Source: CAVVYV01 sp963818205
GTDB taxonomy: Bacteria > Actinomycetota > Thermoleophilia > Solirubrobacterales > 70-9
NCBI GenBank assembly: GCA_963818205.1
Contig: CAWFRG010000006.1
Location: 1 to 42,515, forward strand
Reading direction: 5' to 3'
DNA length: 42,515 nucleotides
Both the position numbers and the translations under genes were made by a program. Below, in pieces: positions 1 through 9,418 of this stretch. Numbering within the stretch: the first letter of the stretch is position 1; the number at the start of each line of letters is the position of its first letter. The notes under the pieces are model-generated. The model saw only the letters and a list, made by a program, of their open reading frames with translations, was not told the origin of the DNA and did not search any database.

Positions 1-440
1 AGCAAGAAGCTCCTCCTCGGGAACCCCGACGACCAAGAGTGACTCCAGGGATCGGCAATCTGCAGAGATCTCACGGAAGGCATCGAGAGTAGTCGCGTCG
101 ACGACCGCGACCCGTGCCTCGCTGTAGTCGAGGTAGTAGCGGTAGTCCTTGGAGCTAAGGAAGGTGTAGACCTCGGCGACCACAGCGCCGATCTTCAGCG
201 CCCCGTACCAGCTCGCCACGAACTCGGCCCCGTCGCCCAGCGCCAACAGCACCCGCTCGCCGGGGCGCACGCCGAGCTCACGCAGGCCGTGACCGGCGCA
301 GTTGACCAGCTCGGCCAGCTCCGCGTAGGTGCATGCCTCCTCCCCGGCGTGCAGGGCGACGCGCTGCCCGCGCCCCTCCTCGACGTTGCGATCGACGAAC
401 CAAGAGGCGACGTTGAAGCGCCGCGGGATGTCGACCCCGG
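1..440 (-). CDS. Aryl/benzoate-CoA ligase family protein, N-terminal part (partial at window edge)
   Basis: The N-terminal part of an AMP-forming acyl-CoA ligase; its C-terminal two thirds lie beyond the left edge. Readable blocks are FNVASWFVDRNVEEGRG, which is typical of the benzoate-/2-aminobenzoate-CoA ligase group, then RVLLALGDGAEFVASWYGAL and LDYSEARVAVVD. The family makes an acyl-adenylate and then the CoA thioester. The AMP-binding P-loop is not in the window, so activity cannot be judged. No ATG or good GTG was found upstream; the frame runs into the end of the preceding gene, so the start is unresolved and translational coupling or a lost start are both possible. With the salicylyl-CoA hydroxylase-like gene in the same gene run, an aromatic acid is the likely substrate. 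This is inference. Confidence 0.75.
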
Positions 441-443
441 AGA

Positions 444-725
444 TCAGGCCTCCGCCTCCGGCCAGGACTCGATGCGATCGTGCAGCGGAGGATCCTCGCC
501 TCTGGCGAGTCGACGTCCAGCATGGTCCCGCAGTTCGGGCAGAACGCCTCGATCAGGTTGAACTCGTGACCGGCGCTGCGTTGGGGACCGGCCGCCGACA
601 CCGGCGAGCGGCGCAGCTTGGCGTGCTCCTTCCAGTCCTCGCCGGCCGCAGCGACGATCTCGCCGCACCAAGTGCATTGGGTGGAGCCGTCTTCGATCCG
701 CTGTAGGTACTCGCCGATCGGCATG
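444..725 (-). pseudogene. Acetone carboxylase gamma-like zinc-ribbon protein (one frameshift)
   Basis: A small protein starting MPIGEYLQRIEDGSTQ with two CxxC-type pairs, CTWCG near residue 18 and CPNCG about 45 residues later, followed by the LDVDSP segment. These paired cysteines and the position directly after a hydantoinase B gene match the gamma/zinc subunits of acetone- and acetophenone-carboxylase-like enzymes. Near position 480 the frame must shift to reach the expected C-terminal block LHDRIESWPEAEA and its TGA. The start ATG at 725 has no clear Shine-Dalgarno sequence. By context it would be a small subunit of an ATP-dependent hydantoinase/carboxylase-like complex; the alpha (HyuA-like) subunit is not seen here and may lie left of the window. 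Confidence 0.6.
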
Positions 726-2618
726 GCAGTGGCGGTGACCTCGCCCGCCTTCCGAGCCCCTCGCCGGCTGCGGCGCCGACCCGCTCGGAGCGGATCTGCA
801 GTCGGCGCTCGCGCGTGCCTTTGCTCATCGAGGCCCCCGTCGACCGCGACGACGCCGTAGATGTCGCGCGCGGCCTGCGCGCCGACTAGGCCCAGGCCGA
901 TGTCGCGGAGCACCGCCTGCGGGTCGCGGTCGATCGGATCGCCGTATCCGCCGCCACCCATGAAGCGGACGTACTGGACGTCCCCTTCGTGCAGCTCGAG
1001 ATGGCCGAACGACTGCTCCACCGACTCCTCGGCGCGGATGGCCGCGAGGCTGTCAGGGAGCTCGTCCACGTTGGCGTGGTGGAACGTCCCGTAGCTCACG
1101 TTGCAGCCGGGAAGGCCGCCGAAGAGCCCTAGGCTCATCGGTGCGCGGGTGCCCTTGCCGAACAGCACCACGCCAAGCGGGTTACCACCTGTGTTCTGTG
1201 CGCTGAAGGCGTACTCGTGGCACACCCCGCCTCGGTACTTGCCCGGGCCGCCCGAGTCGGGGACCGCCCGGCGGAACAGGTAGCGCACCGGGGTGTTCAG
1301 CTCCTGGCTCTCCACGTTGGCCCAACGCGAGACCACGTTGGGGATCTCGCCGCCAAGGTCCACCCCGTCCTTGAAGGCGCCGGGCGCCGGCACGCGCCGC
1401 AGAAGGTGTCGGTGAGGGGTGGCGATGAAGAACTCCCCCTCGGCGTTGAAGCCGTGGGTCTCAACATGCGCGTGACTGCCGTGCCAGACGGCCGTGGCCC
1501 GGTCGCGGTACTTGCTGCTGGCGCCGAACATCTTCGAGAGGATCAGCGTCGAGAGGTTGTTGACGATCTGGACGGTCCCGACCGTGGCGATCGAGATCGG
1601 TGCCGGCCGCACGCAGTTGACCACCGAGCCCTCCGGCGCGATCAGCTCGATCTGGCTTGGAGACGCCCTCGTTCCAGGTCACGTCCCAGGCGAGCAGCGG
1701 AAAGATCGGGGCGAACATCGCGCCCCAGGTCGCCCAATAGCAGCAGTTGAGCCCCACCTCGACCTGGGGGCTGGAGCCGGTGAAGTCGTAGGTGAGGGTG
1801 TCATCCAGCTTGGTCGCAGTGAGGTCGACTCGGGCCTCGGTGTCGGCCATGTCGATGTACTCGCGGGCCTGCCAGCGGCCGTTCGGGCAGCTCCTGCAGG
1901 CGCCGGCGCACCAGCTCCTCGGACTGGCGGATCAGCTCGTCGGAGACCGCCGCGACCGTTTCGACGCCGTACTGCTCATAGAGCGTTTCATCCGCTGTTT
2001 GGCGACGTGGTTGGCGGCGAGCTGCGACTTCAGGTCGAGCTGGGTCATGCCGGGATCGCGAACCATGTTCAGGAAGGTCTCGATCACGTCCTTGCGGAAA
2101 CGGCCGCCCTCGACGATCTTCAGCCCTTTGGTCTGAAAGCCTTCGTGGAAGTTCTCGCGAGCGCTCGGCGAGAAGCCGCCAGGGTCGATCGCACCGATGT
2201 CGGTGACGTGGACGAAGTTGGCCACGAACCCGGTCAGCCGGCCCTCGGAAATGGATCGGCGAGATCATGTAGACATCGGGCGGGTGCAAGGCGGCGGTGT
2301 AGGAGTCGTTGAAGAAGTAGACGTCGTCCTCGTCGATCCCCGGATCCTCGGAGAAGTTCCCGATCACGTGCTTGACCGCCTGGGCGGCGCTCGTGAGGTG
2401 GTGCAGGAAGCCGACACCACCCACCATCAGGCCCCCGTCGGCCCTGTAGAGCGAGGCCATCAGGTCGTGGCCCTCGTTGGTGATCGGGGATCCCGAGACG
2501 TTCTCCAGGGCGATGATCGTCTCGTCCATCACCTGGTTGAGCTTGTGTCGGATGATCTCGAACGTGACCGGATCGACCTCTGTGAGCACCTTGTCTCGGG
2601 TGTGGCTGTGGTCGCCAT
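726..2618 (-). pseudogene. hyuB: Hydantoinase B/oxoprolinase-family protein, several frameshifts
   Basis: Recognisable as hydantoinase B from end to end, but spread over all three frames. Segments in order: VDPVTFEIIRHKLNQVMDE (start region), SGSPITNEGHDLMASLYRADG, GDDVYFFND-like text, then GGFSPSARENFHEGFQTKG, LTYDFTGSSPQVEVGLNCC, SSKYRDRATAVWHGSHAH, and near the end FMGGGGYGDPIDRDPQAVL. Frame changes fall near 2600, 2245, 1990, 1885, 1665 and 830. The family works with HyuA in ATP-dependent opening of cyclic amides, or as the partner of carboxylase-like enzymes. The likely start is the ATG at 2618 (MATTATPETR). The exact C-terminus is unclear because the last frame change lies within about 100 bases of the next start. 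It is either a true pseudogene or the product of repeated indel errors. Confidence 0.75.
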
Positions 2619-2646
2619 CTCGTCGAAGTGCTCCTTCTCTGTCGTT

Positions 2647-3451
2647 TCAAATCCGCCCGTACATCCCGGACTCGTCGCGCCCGCCCGTCCCGCTGACCAG
2701 GTCACGCACCAGCGATACGAGCATCTCGGTCAGAACCCCATAGATCTCCTCGCCTTCCGCGGCGCTGGCGTCGCCGGGAGTGCCGTTGTAGGCCTGCGTA
2801 AGGCCCATTTCCACGAAGTCCTTCGAGCCGCCGCCGATTTCCTTGGCGAGATTGACGGGGACGGGCGGCAGTCCCGCCGTAGCGCGTCGGTCGACCAGCT
2901 CGGGATGGTCGGCAAGCACCAGTGACGTCTCGTACTGGCCCGCGTGCGAGCCGCCTTCGCGGAACTCGTCGGTGAGCCGCTCAGCCCGATGGCGGCGGGT
3001 CAGGTCGAGGTAGCCGGTCAGTTACGCCGCTCTTCTCGTGGACCTTGTCGATCGCGCGGTGGATCGGCGCACGTGCTCGGGCTCGAAGTGGTTGTTGACG
3101 ATCACGTTGTGGCGGAAGCCCTGCACGATCACCGATCGCAGCACGTCGTAAGCATCGGTAAAGCGTCGTCCTCCTCGACGTGGATGACCCCGGGGAAGGC
3201 CGCGGTGTACCGGGTCACACCGAAGGAGAGTGGCGGCAGGACCAGCGGCGCCACCTCGGGGTCGTCGGCCAGTGCCGGGCGGCGCGCTCGCACATTCCGA
3301 TGGAGATCAGCGGATCGGTGGCGAGTGGCGAGTGCGGGCCCGTGTGGCTCGGTCGAGCCGACCGGCCAAAGCAGACTGGCGTGCGCCTCGACTCGAGCAG
3401 GGCGCGAAGCTGCGCCCAGGTGTGGTTCGCAAAGTACAGCTCGCCGCTCAT
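2647..3451 (-). pseudogene. Creatininase-family amidohydrolase, frameshifted
   Basis: The start MSGELYFANHTWAQLRALLE, the metal-site motif GSTEPHGP with a following LATDPLISIG, the internal text NVIVNNHFEPEHV and the C-terminal part ADHPELVDRRATAGLPP to LVRDLVSGTGG are all creatininase-family hallmarks. They sit in different frames, with changes near 3380, 3240, 3140 and 2930. Family members are Zn/Mn cyclic-amide or imide hydrolases: creatinine amidohydrolase, or enzymes that act on formamide-type intermediates of cofactors. The ATG at 3449-3451 overlaps the stop of the upstream flavoenzyme (ATGA), so the two were translated together. Its substrate cannot be told from sequence. Confidence 0.7.
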
Positions 3452-5605
3452 CGGATCGTAGGGCCTCCCTCGAGGGCGCTCGCCTCGAGGATGCAGAGGT
3501 CGGTACGGCCGGAGCCCACCGCCGTATTCACCTCGTCCATCGTGGTGATGTAACCGCCGACGAGGGTGGGAACCCCGGCCTGGCTGCGCACCCGGTCGGA
3601 GAGCCCGGTGAGGAACGAGCGCCCGTACTGGGACTGGCCGGCGGTGACCGTCTGGCCGGCGGTGACGTCAAACAGCTCGCAGCCGTGCTCGGCAAGCGCG
3701 GAGGCAAGCACCACCGCGTCCTCCACGCCACTGCCGCCGCGCCTCCAATCCGAGGCCGGGATGCGCGCCGCGAGCGGAAGCTCGCCTCCGAGTGCCGAGC
3801 GCACTGCGTCAACCACGGCGAGCGGGAAGACCATGCGGTTCTCGAGCGGGCCGCCGTATCGGTCCTCGCGGTGATTGGTAAGCGGCGAGAGAAAACTCGC
3901 CAGCAGGTAGCCCTGCGCCAGGTTCAGCTCCACCAGATCGAATCCGGCCTCGACGGCATTCCGGGCGGCGGCGGCGAACTCCGTCTTGACCAGCTCCATA
4001 TCAACGGTATCCACCTCCTTTGGGACCCGCCCGCCGCGCACGTAGGGCAGCGCCGAGGCGGAGAGCAGCTGCCAACCGTCGTCGCTCAGCGGCAGGTCGA
4101 CGCCGAGCCGCCTCGGAAGAGTCGCTCCGCGCCTTCCGGAGTGGTTGAGATGCACGCCGATCAGGGCCTCGGACTCCGCGTGGACCCGCTCGACGATCCG
4201 CTTCCACGCCTCGCCGTGACGCTCGCTCGCCAGCATCGCGCACTCCTGCGTGATCCGCCCCGCCTCGCTGACTGCAACCGGCTCGGTCAGCACAGCCCCG
4301 CGCCGCTGCCCGCCGCCCGGACCAGCCCTTCGGTGCGGCGCTCACTGGGGATACCGTCGCGGGCGCCATCCTCAACCGGCGGCGACAGCACGACGCGGTT
4401 CCCAAGCACCCGATCGCCGACCCGCATTGGCGCGAACATCGGCGGAGGGGCGATGCGCCTAGCGACTCCGCCGTTGGAGCGGACCGCGAACCAGGAGTCG
4501 AGCTCGCGTACGAACCGCGGGTCCCGCAGCATCAGGTTCGCGTAGCCGATCCTGCCGCTGCGTGTCAGCAGGTTGAAGGCGAACTGGATGGGGTCGAAAC
4601 CGGCGTAATGCTTGACATTCTCGAAGTAGGTGGCGGAGTCCCGGGCGGCCTCCTGAAACCTCTCGACCACCGGTTGACGCTCCATTTCGTAATCGACGAA
4701 CGCGGGCTCGAACTCGCGATGGCGCACGAAGGCATTCGCCAGCGCGAGGGAGTCCTCCATCGCCAGCTTGGTCCCCGAGCCGATCGAGAAGTGTGCGGTG
4801 TGAACGGCGTCTCCGAGCAGCACGACGTTGCCGTCGTGCCAGGTCTCGTTCGAGACGTTCACGAAGCTCATCCAGGTCGATCGGTTGGAGAGCAGCCTGT
4901 GGCCGGCCAGCTGCTCGCCGAAGAGGTCCTCGCAGAAGGCGATGCTCTGCTCCTCGTCGAGGTCGTCGAGGCCAGCGCGCTCCCAGACCTCGTTGTTGCA
5001 CTCGACGATGAAGGTGCTGCGGGTGGCGTCGAACGGGTAGGCGTGGGCCTGAAAGAGGCCGTATTCGGTCTCTTTGAAGATGAAGGTGAAGGCATTGAAG
5101 ACCAGGTCGGTCCCGAACCAGGCGAACTTGGACTCGAAGGTGTCAAGGGTGGGCCGAGCGCGTCGGAGCAGAGCGACCGCACCAGACTGTTGACCCCGTC
5201 CGCCCCGACGATCACGTCCGAATCCGAAAACGCATCGAGGCTTTCAACCTCGACCCCGAACCGCAGCTCTACCCCCAGCTCGTGGCAGCGCCGCTGCAGC
5301 AGCGCGAGTAGCTCCTTGCGCGAGATCGCCGAGAAGGCGTGGCCCGCGCGAGCGAATCAGGCGGCCTTGGTAGTGGATCTCGATCGCATCCCACCTCGCG
5401 AAGCTGTCGGTGATCGCGATGTAGCTCTCGTAGTCGCGTCGCGCAGCGCTCCCAAAGTCTCATCCGAGAAGACGACACCCCACCCGAAAGTCGCGTCGGG
5501 AGCGTTTCGCTCATACACCGTGATCTCATGGCCGCCGTCGAGCTTCTTCATCAGAATCGCGAAGTAAAGGCCTGAGGGGCCGGCTCCTGCGATCGAGATC
5601 CTCAT
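3448..5605 (-). pseudogene. Bifunctional salicylyl-CoA 5-hydroxylase/oxidoreductase-like flavoenzyme, frameshifted
   Basis: Two flavoprotein modules in one gene. The N-terminal module starts MRISIAGAGPSGLYFAILM, an FAD GxGxxG fold followed by YERNAPDATFGWGVVFSDE. It continues through DVIVGADGVNSLVRS and the second FAD motif VLLGDAVHTAHFSIGSGTK, the order found in aryl-CoA monooxygenases. The C-terminal module from about 4380 down is an Old-Yellow-Enzyme type NADH:flavin oxidoreductase with GVHLNHSGRRGAT, ELNLAQGYLLASFLSPLTN, DRYGGPLENR and a late GGYITT. This fusion is known from salicylyl-CoA 5-hydroxylase and 2-aminobenzoyl-CoA monooxygenase/reductase. The frame changes near 5440, 5340, 5170, 4880 and 4295. 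Total coding length, about 719 codons, is slightly short for the family. The C-terminal half is open for 281 codons and is the best preserved part. Confidence 0.8.
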
Positions 5606-5606
5606 C

Positions 5607-6443
5607 TCAGGCGAGTACCTCCGTCAGGCGGTCGAGCTGCTCGATGTCGGGCACGGTGGGCAGCAGGACCAGCTCGTCGCATCCCTCCTCCTCGTAGCCG
5701 CGCACGAAGTCCTTGATCGCGCGGGGCGTGGTCAGGTTCCCAGTGGCGATCTTCTCCGCGAACGGGCCGGTGAACGCGTAGTAGTCGCGCAGATAGTCGG
5801 CGCCGCGCTCCTCCTCGCCGAGCGCGAAGTAGCCCTGGCCCCACAGCCGCGGCTCGCCCGGCCTACCCAGGTCCGACCAGGCCGCGCGAGCCGCCGCGGC
5901 GGCGCGGGCGAACGCGCGGGGCGGCCCGCCCCCGTGCGCATAGCCATCCGCGTGGCGCGCCATCCGCGCGAAGGCCGGCCCGCTGGCCCCGCCCACGAGC
6001 AGTTCGAGCCCATCGCGGTTGGCTGCGGCGGGGCCGATCTGAGAACCCGCCCAGTCGCCACGCAGGAATGCAAGCTGCTCAGAGAGCCGATCGCCGCGGC
6101 CCCGGTGCTCGACCCCGGCGACCTCGTAGTCATCGAGCCTCGCGCCGATCGCCACGCCGAGCGTGAATCGGTTGCCGCAAAGCGCGGCGACCGAGCCGGC
6201 CTGCTTGGCCAGCATCCCGGTGGTGCGCAGGGGACCGATCGCGATCATCGTCGCCAGCCGGATCCGCTCGGTGACCGCCGCGGCCGCGGCCAGCGCGGTG
6301 AAGGGCTCATAGCTATCGTAGGCGACTCTTTCCAGCACCGCCAGCGTCGGGAAGGGACCGTCCTCAGCGCGGCGCGACCACTCGAACAGCAGCTCCCGGT
6401 CGGCGCCTGGCGTGGTGTTCGGCATACCGACGCCGACGTTCAT
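5607..6443 (-). CDS. LLM-class flavin-dependent oxidoreductase
   Basis: A 278-residue luciferase-like monooxygenase. Visible hallmarks are MNVGVGMPNTTPG at the start, FPTLAVLERVAYDSYEP, TERIRLATMIAIGPLRTTGMLAKQAGSV, FTLGVAIGARLDDYEVAG and the C-terminal DELVLLPTVPD. Members use reduced FMN or coenzyme F420 for monooxygenation or hydride transfer; which one cannot be decided here. The start ATG overlaps the stop of the ABC ATPase gene by four bases (ATGA), and the following flavoenzyme gene starts one base after its stop, so all three look like one operon. The gene is intact, unlike its downstream neighbours. Confidence 0.8.
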   Translation of the reverse strand: MNVGVGMPNTTPGADRELLFEWSRRAEDGPFPTLAVLERVAYDSYEPFTALAAAAAVTERIRLATMIAIGPLRTTGMLAKQAGSVAALCGNRFTLGVAIGARLDDYEVAGVEHRGRGDRLSEQLAFLRGDWAGSQIGPAAANRDGLELLVGGASGPAFARMARHADGYAHGGGPPRAFARAAAAARAAWSDLGRPGEPRLWGQGYFALGEEERGADYLRDYYAFTGPFAEKIATGNLTTPRAIKDFVRGYEEEGCDELVLLPTVPDIEQLDRLTEVLA

Positions 6444-7975
6444 GCGGCCTCCGCGCTGCGGTAGCAGTACTCGGCGATCTTGTCGGCGGTGAGGTCGGCC
6501 CCGCTTAACGTACGGATCACAATGCCGCGGCGGAAGACCAGGACCCGGTCGCAGACATTCGCCAGGTCCTCGTACTCCACCGAGGAGTAGAGGACCGACG
6601 TGCCAGCCATGACGCTGTCGCGCAGGATCCCGAAGATGCCCCGGCGCGCCCCGATGTCGACGCCCTGCGTGGGCTCGTGCAGGAGCAACACTCGCGGCTT
6701 CATACGCAACCAGCGGGCGAGCAGCGCCTTCTGCTGGTTGCCGCCGCTGAGGGTGTAGAGCAGCCGCTCGGTTTCGGGGGGCTGCACCGAGAAGCGCTCG
6801 AGGTCCCGCTGGACGTCGGCGCGCTCGCGGGCGAGGTCGAGCCCCAGGCGGGTGCGATATCCGGCCAGCGCCGGCAGGGTCACGTTCTCGCGGACCGTCG
6901 CGCGCGAGATGCCGCTCTGCGCCTGCCGGTCGGCGGGCAGCAGCGCGACCCCGGCCTGCTTGGAGCGCTCCGGCGTGGGACGCGTCCACTCCTCTCCGTC
7001 GATCGCGATCACCCCGGCGCTCGGCGGAAGGGCGCCGTAGATCAGGTAGGGCACCTCGTCGTGCCCGGCGCCGACCAGGCCGGTGAGGCCGACGATCTCG
7101 CCGGAGTGCAGGTTGAGCGAGACGTCCTCCGCGACCCGGCCGCAGAGCCCCCGGATCTCCATCACCCGCTCGATGTCGCGCAACAGGATCTCCGGGTAGA
7201 GCTCCCCGAGCTTGCGCCCTAAGACCAGCGCGACTAGGGACTGCTCGTCCAGCCCGCTCACGTCCTCGGTGGCCACAAGCCGTCCGTCCCGGAGCACGGA
7301 GACGCGATCCGCGACGGCGAGCACCTCGTCGAGGTTGTGGGTGACGAAGAGCACCGCGGAGCCCCACTCGGTGACCCGGCGCATCGCAGTGAATAGCAGG
7401 CCGATCTCGTGGGGGGGCAGGGCGGCGGTGGGCTCGTCGAGGACCAGCAGCCCTCTGCCTCCGCCCTGCTCGACGTCAGCCACGGCACGCGCCACCGCAA
7501 GGATCACCCGCTGGGTCTGCGAGAGCCTGGCGATCTGCTCGTCGACATCGACATCCAGCTCGAAGCGGCCCAGCAGCTCGCGCGCCAGTGCGCGCTCCAC
7601 CCGCCACCTGATGCGCTTCCCGGCACCGGTCGAGTAGCGACCGACGCGCAGGTTCTCAAGGACGGTGCCACCCGAGATGAGGCCCAAATCCTGGTGCACG
7701 AAGCTGATCCCAAACCCGCGAAGCACCTCGGAGGACAGCGGCAGCCGCACCTCCTGTCCCAGCGCCGCCACCCGTCCCGCGTCGGCGTGGTGATAGCCGG
7801 ACAGGATCTTGATCAGGGTGGACTTGCCGGAGCCGTTCTGGCCGACCAAGGCGTGAATCTCGCCGCTTCGTATCTCGAGGTCAGCCCGGTCCAGCGCGAC
7901 GGTGCCACCGAATGACTTCGAAAGGCCGGTCAGCTCGAGGACCGGCGGTTCCTCTCCTCTCAAGCTTCCCACCAT
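6440..7975 (-). CDS. Sugar/nucleoside-type (CUT2) ABC transporter, double ATP-binding subunit
   Basis: A 511-residue tandem ABC ATPase of the RbsA/MglA/XylG type. The first domain has Walker A GQNGSGKST, the Q-loop FVHQDLGL and Walker B LLVLDEPTAALPP; its signature motif is degenerate (LSQTQ), as is common in domain 1. The second domain lacks a good Walker A (GLVGAGHDE) but has an intact signature LSGGNQQKALLARWL and Walker B LLLHEPTQGVDIGARR. This division of labour between domains is normal for the family. It powers import together with the binding protein at 8054-9337 and a permease whose gene is broken at 11.1-12.1 kb. A -10/-35 promoter lies just upstream, only about ten bases before the ATG. 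Confidence 0.92.
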   Translation of the reverse strand: MVGSLRGEEPPVLELTGLSKSFGGTVALDRADLEIRSGEIHALVGQNGSGKSTLIKILSGYHHADAGRVAALGQEVRLPLSSEVLRGFGISFVHQDLGLISGGTVLENLRVGRYSTGAGKRIRWRVERALARELLGRFELDVDVDEQIARLSQTQRVILAVARAVADVEQGGGRGLLVLDEPTAALPPHEIGLLFTAMRRVTEWGSAVLFVTHNLDEVLAVADRVSVLRDGRLVATEDVSGLDEQSLVALVLGRKLGELYPEILLRDIERVMEIRGLCGRVAEDVSLNLHSGEIVGLTGLVGAGHDEVPYLIYGALPPSAGVIAIDGEEWTRPTPERSKQAGVALLPADRQAQSGISRATVRENVTLPALAGYRTRLGLDLARERADVQRDLERFSVQPPETERLLYTLSGGNQQKALLARWLRMKPRVLLLHEPTQGVDIGARRGIFGILRDSVMAGTSVLYSSVEYEDLANVCDRVLVFRRGIVIRTLSGADLTADKIAEYCYRSAEAA

Positions 7976-7985
7976 CCTTCACAAC

Positions 7986-8015
7986 AGTATACGGTCTACC
8001 AAGGTTGTGTGTCGA
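7986..8015 (-). promoter_or_regulatory. Sigma-70-like promoter of the ABC ATPase operon
   Basis: Read on the minus strand: -35 TCGACA (8010-8015), an 18-base spacer, and -10 TATACT (7986-7991). The start codon at 7975 is ten bases past the -10, so the transcript should be leaderless or nearly so. The same arrangement and spacing recur ahead of the binding-protein gene. Confidence 0.6.
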
Positions 8016-8053
8016 ACGTTTCGCCGCACTACCCAGGCGCCGAGAAAGTCCCG

Positions 8054-9337
8054 TCATCTGATCCATGGGGCTCTCAGCCCCGAGGCGGTGCCCATGCCGG
8101 GCGTACCACGAGAACGGCCGCCCCCCGGGGGGCGGCCGCTGACTCGCCGAGAATCGACCTGGGGCGACTCGACCCCCCAGAGCTCCTTGAAGCCCTCGCG
8201 GTAGCCGAGGTCGTCCCCGTAGGGAGCGTCGAGATCGTTGATGTCGACGCCCTCCAGGTTCTCCTCATCGAGGTACCGGATCGGGATCTTCGGATCGCTG
8301 GGCTCGACGCCGAGCATCCCGCGCATCGCCTGGTCGATGCTGTGCCAGCCGAGCCACGCGGTCGGCTGGCCGACGTCGGCGGTAAACACGCCGTCCGCGA
8401 TCAGCTCCAGCGCCGCGGGCGTGCCGTCGATCGAGGCGTCCTTCACCTGCTCGCCGGCTCCGGCCTGCTGGATGCCGGCGGTGATGAAGATCGCCATGTC
8501 GTCGAAGATCGGCAGGATGTAGTTCAGGTCCGGATTGCTGCGGATCACCGACTGCGCCTTGCCGGTCAGCGCCGTCGCCCACTCGGCCAGCGGCGTGCTG
8601 TTCTGTGAGACCTGGCAGGTCTCACACCCGTCGAGCACGCTGCGCATGCCCTCCACGACGTCGACCGACGGGGTGATCTCCTCGGTGTTGAAGATCTCCA
8701 CGTTGGCCTCGCCGTCGGTGTCGACGATCGCCTTCGATGCGACCAGGGCGCCGCCCTCGCGGTAGTCGGGCGCCGAGCTCGCGTAGACTAGCGGCCCCGC
8801 TCCCTGCCCCGGCTCATTGGCCTCGGGCTGGTTGTTCAGCACGCTGACCGACGGGACGCCCGCCTCCTGCGCCTGGCGCAGCGAGGGCTCGACCGCGACG
8901 ATCGGTATCCCGTTCAGGATCATCGCGTCGGCCTCCCGGATCGCCTGGGCGATGCCCTGCTGCATCCGGTTGACCTGCGACTGGGCGTCGAAGAGTGTGG
9001 TGCGAAGCCCGACGACCTCTGCCGCCTCCTCGCTTGCCTCGGCGGCCTCCGCCAGGATCGGTACGCGCTGGTCCACCGTGATGATCATGACGTGCTTGCC
9101 CCTCAGCTCCGACGGGTCGATCGCCGGCCCGGGTGGCACGAAGCTGAGCTCCCCTTGAGCGCCGTCGATCCTCTGCTGTGCCTCGGCGGCGACCCCCTCC
9201 GCCGCCCCTCCGTCGACCGTACCGCCGTCATCGTCGTCGTCGCCCCCGCAGCCTGACAGGGCCAGGGCACCCACCACGGTGACGCCGGCGAGCGCGCGTG
9301 TCCAGCTCCGCCGCCATGAGTAACGTCTCCTACGCAT
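8054..9337 (-). CDS. CUT2-type periplasmic substrate-binding lipoprotein
   Basis: Starts MRRRRYSWRRSWTRALAGV and has a lipobox LSGCGG, so it should be a lipid-anchored solute-binding protein. After an acidic linker the Peripla_BP_4-type core follows: HVMIITVDQRVPILAEAAE, ADAMILNGIPIVAVEPSLR, AGVPSVSVLNNQPEANEP, and LNYILPIFDDMAIFITAGIQQAG. It would deliver substrate to the ABC importer encoded next door. The start is set by a run of GAGGAG directly before ATG 9337. The frame continues past GYREGFKELWGVE through a GC-rich hairpin to a stop at 8054. In the duplicated copy at 10.9 kb a TAG stands right after GVE, so the last 34 or so codons here are probably read-through into former non-coding DNA. 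Confidence 0.88.
   Translation of the reverse strand: MRRRRYSWRRSWTRALAGVTVVGALALSGCGGDDDDDGGTVDGGAAEGVAAEAQQRIDGAQGELSFVPPGPAIDPSELRGKHVMIITVDQRVPILAEAAEASEEAAEVVGLRTTLFDAQSQVNRMQQGIAQAIREADAMILNGIPIVAVEPSLRQAQEAGVPSVSVLNNQPEANEPGQGAGPLVYASSAPDYREGGALVASKAIVDTDGEANVEIFNTEEITPSVDVVEGMRSVLDGCETCQVSQNSTPLAEWATALTGKAQSVIRSNPDLNYILPIFDDMAIFITAGIQQAGAGEQVKDASIDGTPAALELIADGVFTADVGQPTAWLGWHSIDQAMRGMLGVEPSDPKIPIRYLDEENLEGVDINDLDAPYGDDLGYREGFKELWGVESPQVDSRRVSGRPPGGGRSRGTPGMGTASGLRAPWIR
8115..8138. terminator. 24-bp perfect GC palindrome at the end of the binding-protein gene
   Basis: CGGCCGCCCCCC followed by its exact reverse complement. There is no T-run, so a rho-independent role is uncertain. A shortened version, CGGCCGCCCCCTGGGGCGGC, sits at the end of the amidohydrolase gene (10880-10899), inside the matching duplicated segment. 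Confidence 0.5.
8115..8275. repeat. Direct repeat, copy 1 (3' end of binding-protein gene)
   Basis: This stretch matches 10880-11024 in the same direction with small indels. Shared pieces include the GC hairpin, ATCGACCTGGGGC, CGAGGTCGTCCCC, TAGGGAGCGTCGAG and CCTCCAGGTTCT. The two copies are 2.75 kb apart and bracket the binding-protein gene body and the amidohydrolase gene. Confidence 0.75.
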
Positions 9338-9368
9338 CTCCTCCTCCTCCGTTCGGATCGGCGGGCAT

Positions 9369-9398
9369 ATTATACGTTTCACTGCGGTCATGTGTCGA
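9369..9398 (-). promoter_or_regulatory. Sigma-70-like promoter of the binding-protein gene
   Basis: On the minus strand: -35 TCGACA (9393-9398), 18-base spacer, -10 TATAAT (9369-9374). It lies in the 81-base gap between the divergent binding-protein and amidohydrolase genes and overlaps the start region of the latter, so both could be controlled together. Confidence 0.65.
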
Positions 9399-9418
9399 CT
9401 TTGTTTGGGAGACAGACC

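Noticed and set aside
2944..4545. A long plus-strand open frame of over 500 codons
   Set aside because: It is antisense to the creatininase and Old-Yellow-Enzyme coding sequence, which have clear motifs. Long antisense frames are common in GC-rich DNA.
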